Source of the DNA: Cohnella nanjingensis
GTDB lineage: Bacteria; Bacillota; Bacilli; Paenibacillales; Paenibacillaceae
DNA: 64,000 bases
Direction of reading: 5' to 3'
NCBI RefSeq assembly: GCF_014212125.1
Contig: NZ_JACJVP010000041.1
Location: 81,766-145,765, forward strand
Shown: positions 47,626-54,819 of the stretch, one piece after another
Position numbering within the stretch: position 1 is the first letter of the stretch
Layout of the letters: every line of letters starts with the position of its first letter
The notes under the pieces: model-generated
Databases searched by the model: none
Told to the model about the DNA's origin: nothing
The model's input: the letters and a program-made list of their open reading frames with translations, nothing else
Made by a program: the position numbers and the translations under genes

Positions 47626-47663
47626 AAAAATATAATGTACGAATTAAAAATATAATTTACAAA
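47626..47663 (+). promoter_or_regulatory. Direct-repeat operators upstream of the XRE regulator
   Basis: AAAAATATAATGTACGAA (47626-47643) and AAAAATATAATTTACAAA (47646-47663) are 16/18 identical and exactly 20 bases apart. ATATATATTGTACATT follows. TATAAT occurs in both copies. Probably the promoter and autoregulatory sites of the XRE gene. Confidence 0.55.
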
Positions 47664-47704
47664 ATGTCATATATATTGTACATTTGTTTTGCGGGGGTGA
47701 TCAG

Positions 47705-47929
47705 TTGGATTTTGTCATTAAAAATAGGGTGAAAATCGCAAGGATCGAGCATGGGAATTTGTCTCAAGAGGAATTGGCGGATTTAATCGGAGTCAGCCGG
47801 CAAACGATCAGCTTGATCGAGTCGGGGAAATATAATCCGACCCTTAAGCTATGCCTTGCGCTTAGCAAGGTGCTTAACAAGAAGCTGGATGATTTATTTT
47901 GGATGGAGGAAGATGCCGGGGATGAGTAA
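47705..47929 (+). CDS. Small XRE-family helix-turn-helix regulator
   Basis: 74 residues from the TTG at 47705, with GGGGGTGAT about five bases upstream. The whole protein is one HTH_3 domain: NRVKIARIEHGNLSQEELADLIGVSRQTISLIESGKYNPTLKLCLALSKVLNKKLDDLFW. This short YgzD-like type usually pairs with a small membrane protein gene downstream, and here it overlaps the next gene by eight bases. The pair is likely self-regulated through the direct repeats upstream. Confidence 0.88.
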   Translation: MDFVIKNRVKIARIEHGNLSQEELADLIGVSRQTISLIESGKYNPTLKLCLALSKVLNKKLDDLFWMEEDAGDE

Positions 47930-48284
47930 ACAACGAACAATAGAGGACGAACGGGTGATTTTTGCCAGAAATGAAGGGGCTATGATCACGATGCAGTGGA
48001 TGATCGCGGTGTTGTTCATCGATCTCCTCCTGCAAGCGCTGATCCCCGGGCAATTAAAACTGCAAGTTTGGCCGAAGCTGTTCCGAGACGGATTTCCGGC
48101 CGATGTCAGCTTTATGCTCTGTTTTATCGCGATCATGAGCTTTTATCACAAATGGAGACGCGAACAAACGGTTAGCACGGCAAGATTTATTTTCGCTTTC
48201 GCGATCGCTTTGATTCTGTTCGTCGTTATTTTCGGAGCCGTCGCGCTATGGAGACAGAGTCACGGTTTGCCCGTTTGGCGATAA
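47922..48284 (+). CDS. Small membrane protein paired with the XRE regulator
   Basis: 120 residues starting MSKQRTIEDERVIFARNEGA, then hydrophobic segments near 23-41, 60-76 and 88-110 with a basic loop (YHKWRREQTVSTAR) between. No enzyme motif is visible. XRE-plus-membrane-protein pairs of this size (DUF6773-like or similar) are common in Bacillales, but the function is unknown; control of the regulator by the membrane partner is one possibility. The start overlaps the XRE stop. Confidence 0.7.
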   Translation: MSKQRTIEDERVIFARNEGAMITMQWMIAVLFIDLLLQALIPGQLKLQVWPKLFRDGFPADVSFMLCFIAIMSFYHKWRREQTVSTARFIFAFAIALILFVVIFGAVALWRQSHGLPVWR

Positions 48285-48386
48285 CCGGAAAGCCGCAAAA
48301 ATGATCGATCCGCTTCATCGAGAGAGGCGCCACATCCCGCTCGGCGCTTCGGATTCAATTGCGACGCAAATCGATTTTAGCCAGCC

Positions 48387-48426
48387 GAAAGGCCCGCACG
48401 GGGATTCCCGTTGCGGGCTTTCTTTT
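48387..48426 (+). terminator. Terminator of the XRE-membrane protein pair
   Basis: CCCGCA (48393-48398)/TGCGGG (48412-48417), with inner CGGG-GATT-CCCG, a single bulged T, and TTTCTTTT after it. Confidence 0.8.
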
Positions 48427-48432
48427 GATCAT

Positions 48433-48475
48433 ACAGAATGTATAAGTTTTACCACGGCGGAGCCGTTTTTACTTG
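48433..48475. repeat. Dispersed repeat, short copy, also acting as a hairpin after GH125
   Basis: Block A (48433-48453) and block B (48456-48475) match the long copy at 37947-38040 in opposite orientation, with only two bases between them. GGC-GGA-GCC with flanking AAGT/ACTT pairing forms a hairpin directly after the GH125 stop, so it may serve as terminator. Confidence 0.75.
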
Positions 48476-49756
48476 TTATACCCAATCTTTCTCCATGGCC
48501 TTCAGGATCAAGGCCGCGAACAGGCTGTTGGACCAGGCGAACCAGGGACGGGAGAAGTCGGACGGGTCGTCCGGATGGAAGCCTTCGTGCATGTAGCCGG
48601 TGCCGGCGTCGGTTTGAACGAGCGTCTCGATGAGCGCCTTGACTTCTTCCTCGTCCGTCGACGTCAGTGCCTGCATGGACAGAGCGAGGTGCCACACGTA
48701 GCCGCCCGGCGTATGCGGGCTGCCGATGCCCTTGGCGAATTTGCCTTCGAAATAGAACGGGTTGTCGAAGCTGAGCGCGAACCGCCGCGTATTCCGGTAG
48801 ATCGGATCGTCCGCCGGCACATAGCCGAGATACGGGATGGACATCAGACCGGGCGTTCCGGCGTCGTCCATCAGCGAATAGTTGCCGAAGCCGTCGGTTT
48901 CGTAGGCATAGATTCGGCCGTAAACCGGATGGCTGACGATTCCGTAGGTCCGGATGCCGAAGTCGATCTCCTTGCGCAGCTTCGCGGCCCGGTCGGCAAG
49001 CCTGGCGTCGTCGTAGATATCGGCGGCGATCTCGCGAATGTGCCCCAGAATGACCGCGGCGAACATGTTCGCCGGGATGTTGTAGCCGAATTCGCAGGCA
49101 TCGTCGCTCGAACGGAAGCCGGACCAGCTCATGCCGGTATAGTTGACCGGCATCCCCCGGCCGTCGTTGTACAGCGTCTCCGTGTCCTTGTCCGTCTGCC
49201 GGATGAAGCGGTACGGAGACTTTTCCCCATGCCGCTGTTCGGTCTGAATCACCTGGACAATGCGCGTCAGCGCCTGATAGCAGGCCGTGTCGAACCGGTC
49301 GGTCCGTCCGGTCGTCTTCCAATATTCGTAGAGGAGCTGAACGGGGAAGCACAGCGAATCCAGCTCGTACTTGCGTTCCCACATCCAGGGGCTCAGGTCG
49401 CAGTCGTCGGTGTCGCGGTAATGCTTGTCGTTCGCCGTCTCATTGAAGGCGTTCGTGTACGGATCGAGATTGATATACATCATTTGCCGGGCGATCAGGC
49501 CACCGATGATGCGCTGAAGATCCTCGTCCTCTCTGGCAAACGGGAGATAGTGCCGCACCTGCTCTACGGAATCGCGCAGCCACATCGCGGGAATGTCGCC
49601 GGTAAAAACAAAGGTGGTGCCGTCCTCCAGCAGCTTGGTCGTCGTCTCCAGCGTATTGGGGAAGCAGTTGCGGAACAGCTGGCGGAGCTCGGGTCGGTGC
49701 GCGAGCCGCTTGTCGGCGTCCTCCAGCGCGCGAATGATGGAAACGGGCAGCTTCAT
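48476..49756 (-). CDS. Glycoside hydrolase family 125, exo-alpha-1,6-mannosidase
   Basis: 426 residues from the ATG at 49756 (AGGAGG eight bases upstream; a TTG at 49762 is less well placed). The (alpha/alpha)6-barrel family pattern is clear: NTLETTTKLLEDGTTFVFTGDIPAMWLRDSVEQVRHYLPF, AFNETANDKHYRDTDDCDLSPWMWERKYELDSLCFP, GMSWSGFRSSDDACEFGYNIPANMFA and GIGSPHTPGGYVWHLALSMQALTS. GH125 removes non-reducing alpha-1,6-linked mannose from N-glycans or yeast mannan. No signal peptide, so it acts in the cytoplasm on imported oligosaccharides. It is divergent from the transporter-GH130 operon across shared operator-like sites. Confidence 0.94.
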   Translation of the reverse strand: MKLPVSIIRALEDADKRLAHRPELRQLFRNCFPNTLETTTKLLEDGTTFVFTGDIPAMWLRDSVEQVRHYLPFAREDEDLQRIIGGLIARQMMYINLDPYTNAFNETANDKHYRDTDDCDLSPWMWERKYELDSLCFPVQLLYEYWKTTGRTDRFDTACYQALTRIVQVIQTEQRHGEKSPYRFIRQTDKDTETLYNDGRGMPVNYTGMSWSGFRSSDDACEFGYNIPANMFAAVILGHIREIAADIYDDARLADRAAKLRKEIDFGIRTYGIVSHPVYGRIYAYETDGFGNYSLMDDAGTPGLMSIPYLGYVPADDPIYRNTRRFALSFDNPFYFEGKFAKGIGSPHTPGGYVWHLALSMQALTSTDEEEVKALIETLVQTDAGTGYMHEGFHPDDPSDFSRPWFAWSNSLFAALILKAMEKDWV

Positions 49757-49789
49757 CGTCAAATCCTCCTGTATGAATGATTCCCTACA

Positions 49790-49832
49790 AGTCTACACGG
49801 CGGCAAAATCACGACAATATGTAGGTTTTGCA
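49790..49832 (-). promoter_or_regulatory. GH125 promoter with operator copy 1
   Basis: On the minus strand TGCAAAACCTACATATT (49832-49816) abuts a -35 TTGTCG (49817-49812), with -10 TAGACT (49795-49790) at 16 bases. The site is a mirror copy of 49895-49911. Confidence 0.72.
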
Positions 49833-49894
49833 CGGCAACGCTGAGGTCAAAGACGACATATTCGGCGCTTTACCGTGCGGTTTCGGCCTGACAA

Positions 49895-49938
49895 TGCAGA
49901 TCCTACATATTTACGGTGTCCGGCTCTCTCCCTAGAAT
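49895..49938 (+). promoter_or_regulatory. Promoter of the mannoside transporter operon with operator copy 2
   Basis: TGCAGATCCTACATATT (49895-49911) overlaps the -35 TTTACG (49910-49915); -10 TAGAAT (49933-49938) follows at 17 bases. Copy 1 and copy 2 agree at 15 of 17 positions and sit 20 and 21 bases from their -10 boxes, as activator sites would. Confidence 0.72.
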
Positions 49939-49987
49939 CACCTGTAAGGGTTTGCAAAATTGTTCGAAGGGAGAGGACCAAATAGAG

Positions 49988-50932
49988 ATGATCGAAGAGT
50001 CGCGGATCGCTAGCAGACCGCTCGGCCGCAAGTCGTTCGGCCGCCAACTGCTGCGTAATTGGCAACTGTATGTTTTTCTCGCACCGGCGATTGTCTACTT
50101 TCTCGTGTTCTATTACTGGCCGATGTACGGGATTCAAATCGCATTCAAAAATTATGTTCCTTCCAAAGGATTTCTCGGAAGCCCCTGGGTGGGATTCGAT
50201 CATTTCGAACGTTTCTTCCATTCCTATTACTTCTGGGATCTGTTGTGGAATACGCTCAGCATCAGCTTCTATGCGCTGGCCATCGGATTCCCGCTTCCCA
50301 TCATTCTGGCGCTGGCCTTCAACGAGGTGCGCAACGGAGCCTTCAAGAAGACGGTCCAAACCGTCACCTACGCGCCGCACTTTATTTCCATGGTCGTCAT
50401 GTGCGGAATGATCATCACGTTCCTGTCCCCGTCAAGCGGGATGATCGTACGGATCATCGAGCTTCTCGGCATGGAACCGGCAGCGTTCCTGACCGACCCG
50501 CGCTGGTTCAAGACCGTTTACGTGCTGTCCGAGGTATGGCAGAGCACGGGCTGGGGCGCCATCATTTATCTCGCGGCGCTCTCGGGCGTGGACCCACAGC
50601 TGCACGAAGCGGCCATTGTGGACGGAGCGAGCCGGTTCAAGCGAATGTGGCACATCAACCTGCCGGCCATCGCGCCGACCATCGTCATTCTGCTGATCCT
50701 GAACATGGGGAATATTCTCGGCGTGGGGTACGAGAAGATCCTGCTGCTGCAAAATCCGCTTAACCAGGAGTCTTCCGACGTAATCTCCACCTTTGTCTAC
50801 CGGTCGGCGTTGATCAACGGCCAGTACAGCTTCTCGACGGCCGTCGGCTTGTTTAACTCGGTGGTCAATGCATTCATGCTCGTCATGGTCAATCTCATCG
50901 CCAAACGCACCTCGAACAACAGTCTGTGGTAA
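49988..50932 (+). CDS. LplB-type carbohydrate ABC transporter permease (mannoside locus)
   Basis: 314 residues from the ATG at 49988, preceded by GGGAGAGG. Six membrane segments, with NYVPSKGFLGSPWVGFDHFERF, the EAA loop LHEAAIVDGASRFKRMWHINLPAIAPT and the C-terminal ISTFVYRSALINGQYSFSTAVGLFNSVVNAFML. It pairs with the LplC-type permease 27 bases downstream. As usual for this class no ATPase is in the operon. The linked GH125 and GH130 genes point to mannose-containing oligosaccharides as the cargo. Confidence 0.93.
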   Translation: MIEESRIASRPLGRKSFGRQLLRNWQLYVFLAPAIVYFLVFYYWPMYGIQIAFKNYVPSKGFLGSPWVGFDHFERFFHSYYFWDLLWNTLSISFYALAIGFPLPIILALAFNEVRNGAFKKTVQTVTYAPHFISMVVMCGMIITFLSPSSGMIVRIIELLGMEPAAFLTDPRWFKTVYVLSEVWQSTGWGAIIYLAALSGVDPQLHEAAIVDGASRFKRMWHINLPAIAPTIVILLILNMGNILGVGYEKILLLQNPLNQESSDVISTFVYRSALINGQYSFSTAVGLFNSVVNAFMLVMVNLIAKRTSNNSLW

Positions 50933-50959
50933 ACGAATTACGGAAAGGAGTTGCGCTTC

Positions 50960-51871
50960 ATGGTACCCGCAGTTAAGGAGTCCCAAAGCGACCGGCTGTT
51001 TCTGTTCCTGAACTACCTGTTCGTCACCGTGGCGCTGATCGTCGTCGCGTATCCCCTCCTCTACATCATCAGCGCGTCGATCAGCGATCCCGTCGAAGTC
51101 AGCTCGGGCCGAATGTGGCTGTATCCCAGGGGCCTCACCTTCGACGGCTTTTCGCTGGTGTTCGAGAACCCGAAGATCTGGCGCGGCTACGGGAATACGA
51201 TCCTGTATACCTTCGTCGGAACGCTGCTGAACCTGCTCGTGACGCTGCCGGCGGCGTATGCCCTGAGCCGAAGGGATCTGGCCGGCCGCAAGTTCGTGAT
51301 GGGCATGTTTCTCGTCACCATGTTTTTCAGCGGCGGCCTGGTTCCCACCTATCTGGTGGTTAAAGAGCTGCACCTGATCAACACGATGGGCGCGCTGATC
51401 TTGCCCGTCGCGGCTTCGGTGTACAACATCATCGTGGCGAGAACCTTCTTCAGCTCCACGATTCCGGGCGAGCTGACGGAAGCGGCCTATATCGACGGCT
51501 GCAACAACTTCCGTTTGTTCCTTGGCATCGTTCTGCCCTTGTCGAAGCCGATCATTGCGGTCATGGCCCTATTCTACGGCATCGCCCACTGGAACAGCTA
51601 CTTCCCCGCCTTGATCTATCTGAACGACGAGGTCAAGTATCCGCTGCAGATGGTGCTTCGGCAAATTCTCGTCCTTCAGGAGATGTCGGCCGAGACGACC
51701 GGCGCCGCCATCAGCGGAGACATCGCCAAAGCGATGAATTCGAAGGCGGAGATCGCCTCGCTCGTCAAGTATGCCGTCATTATCATCTCCACCCTGCCTG
51801 TCATCGCCGTCTACCCTTTCCTGCAGCGTTATTTCGTTCAAGGGGTCATGATCGGTTCGGTGAAAGGTTGA
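50960..51871 (+). CDS. LplC-type carbohydrate ABC transporter permease (mannoside locus)
   Basis: 303 residues from the ATG at 50960, with AAAGGAG nine bases upstream (a TTG at 50951 directly abuts that site). Six membrane segments, EAA loop GELTEAAYIDGCNNFRLFLGIVLPLSKP, and the characteristic end QRYFVQGVMIGSVKG. It is the second half of the transporter pore. A hairpin (51901-51944) separates it from the binding-protein gene. Confidence 0.93.
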   Translation: MVPAVKESQSDRLFLFLNYLFVTVALIVVAYPLLYIISASISDPVEVSSGRMWLYPRGLTFDGFSLVFENPKIWRGYGNTILYTFVGTLLNLLVTLPAAYALSRRDLAGRKFVMGMFLVTMFFSGGLVPTYLVVKELHLINTMGALILPVAASVYNIIVARTFFSSTIPGELTEAAYIDGCNNFRLFLGIVLPLSKPIIAVMALFYGIAHWNSYFPALIYLNDEVKYPLQMVLRQILVLQEMSAETTGAAISGDIAKAMNSKAEIASLVKYAVIIISTLPVIAVYPFLQRYFVQGVMIGSVKG

Positions 51872-51900
51872 GCGGCGCTCCCTGCGGCTGCGAACGCGTT

Positions 51901-51944
51901 AATAACCGAAGATCAGAGAGCTTGTTCTCTCTTCTTCGATTATT
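51901..51944 (+). promoter_or_regulatory. Intercistronic hairpin before the mannoside binding-protein gene
   Basis: AATAA/TTATT, CGAAGA/TCTTCG and AGAGAG/CTCTCT form a layered 16-bp stem with small internal loops. No T-run follows. Its position 5' of a binding-protein gene suggests a stabiliser of the downstream message. Confidence 0.6.
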
Positions 51945-51971
51945 ATAGGAAGACACACAAGGAGGATCACT

Positions 51972-53597
51972 ATGAACAAGACCAAAAAGGGCGGGGCGTT
52001 GCTTCTGTCCGCCGCCATGGCCGTGGCGTTGCTGAGCGGCTGCGGTTCATCGGGCAATGACGATGCGAAGGGAACGAACGGCTCCGGCTCCGGCACGGCG
52101 GACAAGGTGGCCAAGGAAGGATTCCCGATTGTCTCGGAGCCGATCACGCTGACCCTGACCGCTCCCGACGTCGGTATTCAGAACTGGGACAACATGCTGG
52201 TGCTGCAAGAGATGGAGAAGCTGACCGGCATTCACCTGAAGTTCCAGAACGCGCCGAAGGAAAGCTTCGAGACGAAGAAGAACCTGATCTTCGCTTCGGG
52301 CAACTACCCGGATATCTTCTATGCGGCCGGATTGACGACCGCCGAGCAAATGAACTACGGGGGACAGGGCATTCTGGTTCCGCTCGAAGGGCTGATCGAC
52401 GACTACGCGCCGAACTTCAAGAAGATTCTGGAAGACAATCCCGATATTCGCAAGTCGATCACCGCGCCGGACGGCCACATCTACGCGCTGCCGGTCATCG
52501 AAAACAACCAACCCTGGTACCGCAACCCGATGTGGTATAACGGCGATTTTCTGAAGGCGCTTCACATCACGAAGCTGCCGGAGACGACGGAGGAGCTGTA
52601 TACGTACCTCAAGCGGGTCAAGGAAGAAGATCCGAACGGGAACGGCAAGAAAGACGAGATTCCGCTCTCCTCCTCGCCTTCCAACGGCAACAGTCTGCGG
52701 GATATTCGCACCTGGCTGCTCGGCGCCTTCGGCATCTACGAAGAGGAAATCTATGTCGACGACAACGACAAGGTTCATTACACGCCGATGGAGGAAGGCT
52801 ACAAGGATTATCTGACGTTCATGAACCGCCTCTGGAACGAAGACCTGCTGGATCACGAGAGCTTCTCGCAGACGGCCGAGCAGAAGAAGGCCAAAGCGCA
52901 GAATAAACAGGTGGCCCTCTTCTCGGACTGGAACGCCTATATGACCAAGGGCGGCGAGCCGAGCATGGACGACCCGATGTTCCTTCCCGTGAAAAGCGAC
53001 AAAGCGGACAAGCCGGCCATCGCCAAGAACAAAGGCATCACGCCGGGCGCCTTCGCCATCTCGAAGACGAACCCCGCCCCGGAAGCCTCGATGCGCTGGG
53101 TGGACTATATCTACTCCTCCGAAGGCGCCGTGCTGTTCAACAAGGGACCGGAGGGCGTGCTCTGGAAATATACGGACAAAGCTACGCTGACCAAAGAGTA
53201 TCTTCCGGTTCCGGGCGGCGGAGACCGCGAGGAGTACCGGGCGACGATCACGCCGAACTACGGCATCCCGGCGCCGACCATCTCTTTGCCGGAGACGCAG
53301 AAAGGGCTGCTCGGCGAATTCGACGAGTGGGTCGCCAACGAGACGCAGACCAAGCTGACCGACAACGGGGCGCGAATTCCGTTTCCGACCCTGTTCCTGA
53401 CCCCCGAGGAGCAAACGGAGGTCACGACGATGAGCGCCGACCTGAACACGTACGTGCGTCAGATGGAAGCGAAGTTCATTACCGGCAACGAGCCGCTGGC
53501 GAACTGGGACAAGTACCTGGGCACGATCAAGAAAATGGGCGGCGACCGCATGGCGGAAATCTATCAAACGGCCTACGACCGCTGGAAAAAGAGCTAA
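51972..53597 (+). CDS. Extracellular sugar-binding lipoprotein of the mannoside locus
   Basis: 541 residues. Lipobox LSGC with Cys 24, then a Gly/Ser/Thr-rich linker. The body matches large LipO-type binding proteins (NMLVLQEMEKLTGIHLKFQNAPKESFETKKNLIFASGNYPDIFYAAG, VIENNQPWYRNPMWYNGDFLKALHITKLPETTEELYTYLKRVKEEDPNGNGKKDEIPL as separate blocks). The DPNGNGKKDE stretch is a calcium-loop-like motif common in this class. It delivers the oligosaccharide to the LplB/LplC pair. GGAGGA precedes the ATG. Confidence 0.93.
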   Translation: MNKTKKGGALLLSAAMAVALLSGCGSSGNDDAKGTNGSGSGTADKVAKEGFPIVSEPITLTLTAPDVGIQNWDNMLVLQEMEKLTGIHLKFQNAPKESFETKKNLIFASGNYPDIFYAAGLTTAEQMNYGGQGILVPLEGLIDDYAPNFKKILEDNPDIRKSITAPDGHIYALPVIENNQPWYRNPMWYNGDFLKALHITKLPETTEELYTYLKRVKEEDPNGNGKKDEIPLSSSPSNGNSLRDIRTWLLGAFGIYEEEIYVDDNDKVHYTPMEEGYKDYLTFMNRLWNEDLLDHESFSQTAEQKKAKAQNKQVALFSDWNAYMTKGGEPSMDDPMFLPVKSDKADKPAIAKNKGITPGAFAISKTNPAPEASMRWVDYIYSSEGAVLFNKGPEGVLWKYTDKATLTKEYLPVPGGGDREEYRATITPNYGIPAPTISLPETQKGLLGEFDEWVANETQTKLTDNGARIPFPTLFLTPEEQTEVTTMSADLNTYVRQMEAKFITGNEPLANWDKYLGTIKKMGGDRMAEIYQTAYDRWKKS

Positions 53598-53614
53598 CGG
53601 CTGCAACCGTTATG

Positions 53615-53631
53615 ATCGGCCAAAGGCCGAT
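53615..53631 (+). promoter_or_regulatory. Small intercistronic hairpin between the binding-protein and GH130 genes
   Basis: ATCGGCC (53615-53621)/GGCCGAT (53625-53631) around an AAA loop. No T-run follows. Confidence 0.5.
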
Positions 53632-53682
53632 TGATCGGTTGGCAGCACGCTGCAAGCGCGCGAGCAGGAGGAGACAGACCCG

Positions 53683-54699
53683 ATGAAAATCACCAGACAC
53701 GCAAGCAATCCGATCGTCGTTCCGGGCGAGTACGAGTGGCGTAAAGTGACCGTCTTCAATCCGGCCGTCATTATCGACGGCGGCAAGTTCTATATGATCG
53801 AGCGAACGGCGGGCTCGCTGACGCCCTGCAAGAACTTCCTGGGCCTGCTGGAAAGCGACGACGGCGTCGTCTTCACCCATGTCAAGGACGAGCCGATCGT
53901 GACGCCGGACATGCTTGGCTTTCCCTACGGCAGCGTCCAGGACCCGCGGATCGTCAAGATCGACGGTACCTTTTATATGAACTACGCCCTGCGTCCGTGC
54001 GCCATGAACTACTATCCGACGGGAGCGGGCGTGCCAAGCCGTTCGCTGCCCGATTACCCGGACGGTTGGGGCAAGGAAGAGGGCCACTGGCTGACCCGTT
54101 CCTCGATTGCGAAGTCGACGAATCTGATCGACTGGGAGTTCGTGGCGGACACGACGCCGCTACACATCAACGACCGCGACAACATCCTGTTCCCGGAGAA
54201 GATCAACGGCAAGTTCGCGCTGCTTCGGAGACCCGAGGAATATATCGGAGAGGCGTACGGCACCGACAGCGCGGCGATGTGGATCACCTATTCCCAGGAC
54301 CTGATTCATTGGGAAGAGCCGAAGCTGCTGGCCAAGGCGGAGAACCCCGCATGGGAATCGCGCAAGATCGGGGGCTCGACGCCGCCGGTACGGACGGACA
54401 AGGGTTGGCTCGTGCTGTATCACGGGGTGGACGATCAGGTCGTCTACCGCGTCGGCGCCATGCTGCTCGACCTGGACAACCCGGAGAAGGTCATTGCCCG
54501 GACGAGAAATTTCATCATGGAGCCGGAGACGTATTACGAGAAGTTCGGCTATCAGATTCCGAACGTCATCTTCCCGACGGGGAACGTGGTCAAGGACGGG
54601 CTTCTGTACATCTATTACGGCGTAACCGACACCGCCATCGCGCTGGCGACGGTTCCGCTCGACGAGCTCGTGGAGCATATTCTGAACGAGCCGCAATAA
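53683..54699 (+). CDS. Glycoside hydrolase family 130 (beta-mannoside phosphorylase or beta-mannosidase)
   Basis: 338 residues forming a five-bladed beta-propeller. Markers are VFNPAVIIDGGKFYMIERTAG, the catalytic-Asp motif VQDPRIVKIDGTFYMNYA (usual form EDPR), IGGSTPPVRTDKGWLVLYHG and YYGVTDTAIALATVPLDEL. GH130 enzymes phosphorolyse or hydrolyse beta-linked mannose, for example Man-beta-1,4-GlcNAc from N-glycan cores. With GH125 this would remove both alpha-1,6 and beta-mannosyl bonds. No signal peptide, so cytoplasmic. Phosphorylase versus hydrolase cannot be told from sequence by eye. Confidence 0.9.
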   Translation: MKITRHASNPIVVPGEYEWRKVTVFNPAVIIDGGKFYMIERTAGSLTPCKNFLGLLESDDGVVFTHVKDEPIVTPDMLGFPYGSVQDPRIVKIDGTFYMNYALRPCAMNYYPTGAGVPSRSLPDYPDGWGKEEGHWLTRSSIAKSTNLIDWEFVADTTPLHINDRDNILFPEKINGKFALLRRPEEYIGEAYGTDSAAMWITYSQDLIHWEEPKLLAKAENPAWESRKIGGSTPPVRTDKGWLVLYHGVDDQVVYRVGAMLLDLDNPEKVIARTRNFIMEPETYYEKFGYQIPNVIFPTGNVVKDGLLYIYYGVTDTAIALATVPLDELVEHILNEPQ

Positions 54700-54769
54700 C
54701 GGAGGGAGGGAACCGCCGCTTCTGACGGAGATGATCCGGTCAGAGAGGCGATCTCCCGCCCCCCATGCG

Positions 54770-54800
54770 AAACAACCGCCCCGGCAGGGGCGGTTGTTTT
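54770..54800 (+). terminator. Terminator of the transporter-GH130 operon, shared with the convergent AraC-type gene
   Basis: A perfect 13-bp stem AAACAACCGCCCC (54770-54782)/GGGGCGGTTGTTT (54787-54799) with a GGCA loop and flanking T/A runs. Confidence 0.9.
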
Positions 54801-54819
54801 GTCATGACGAGGCTTCCGG

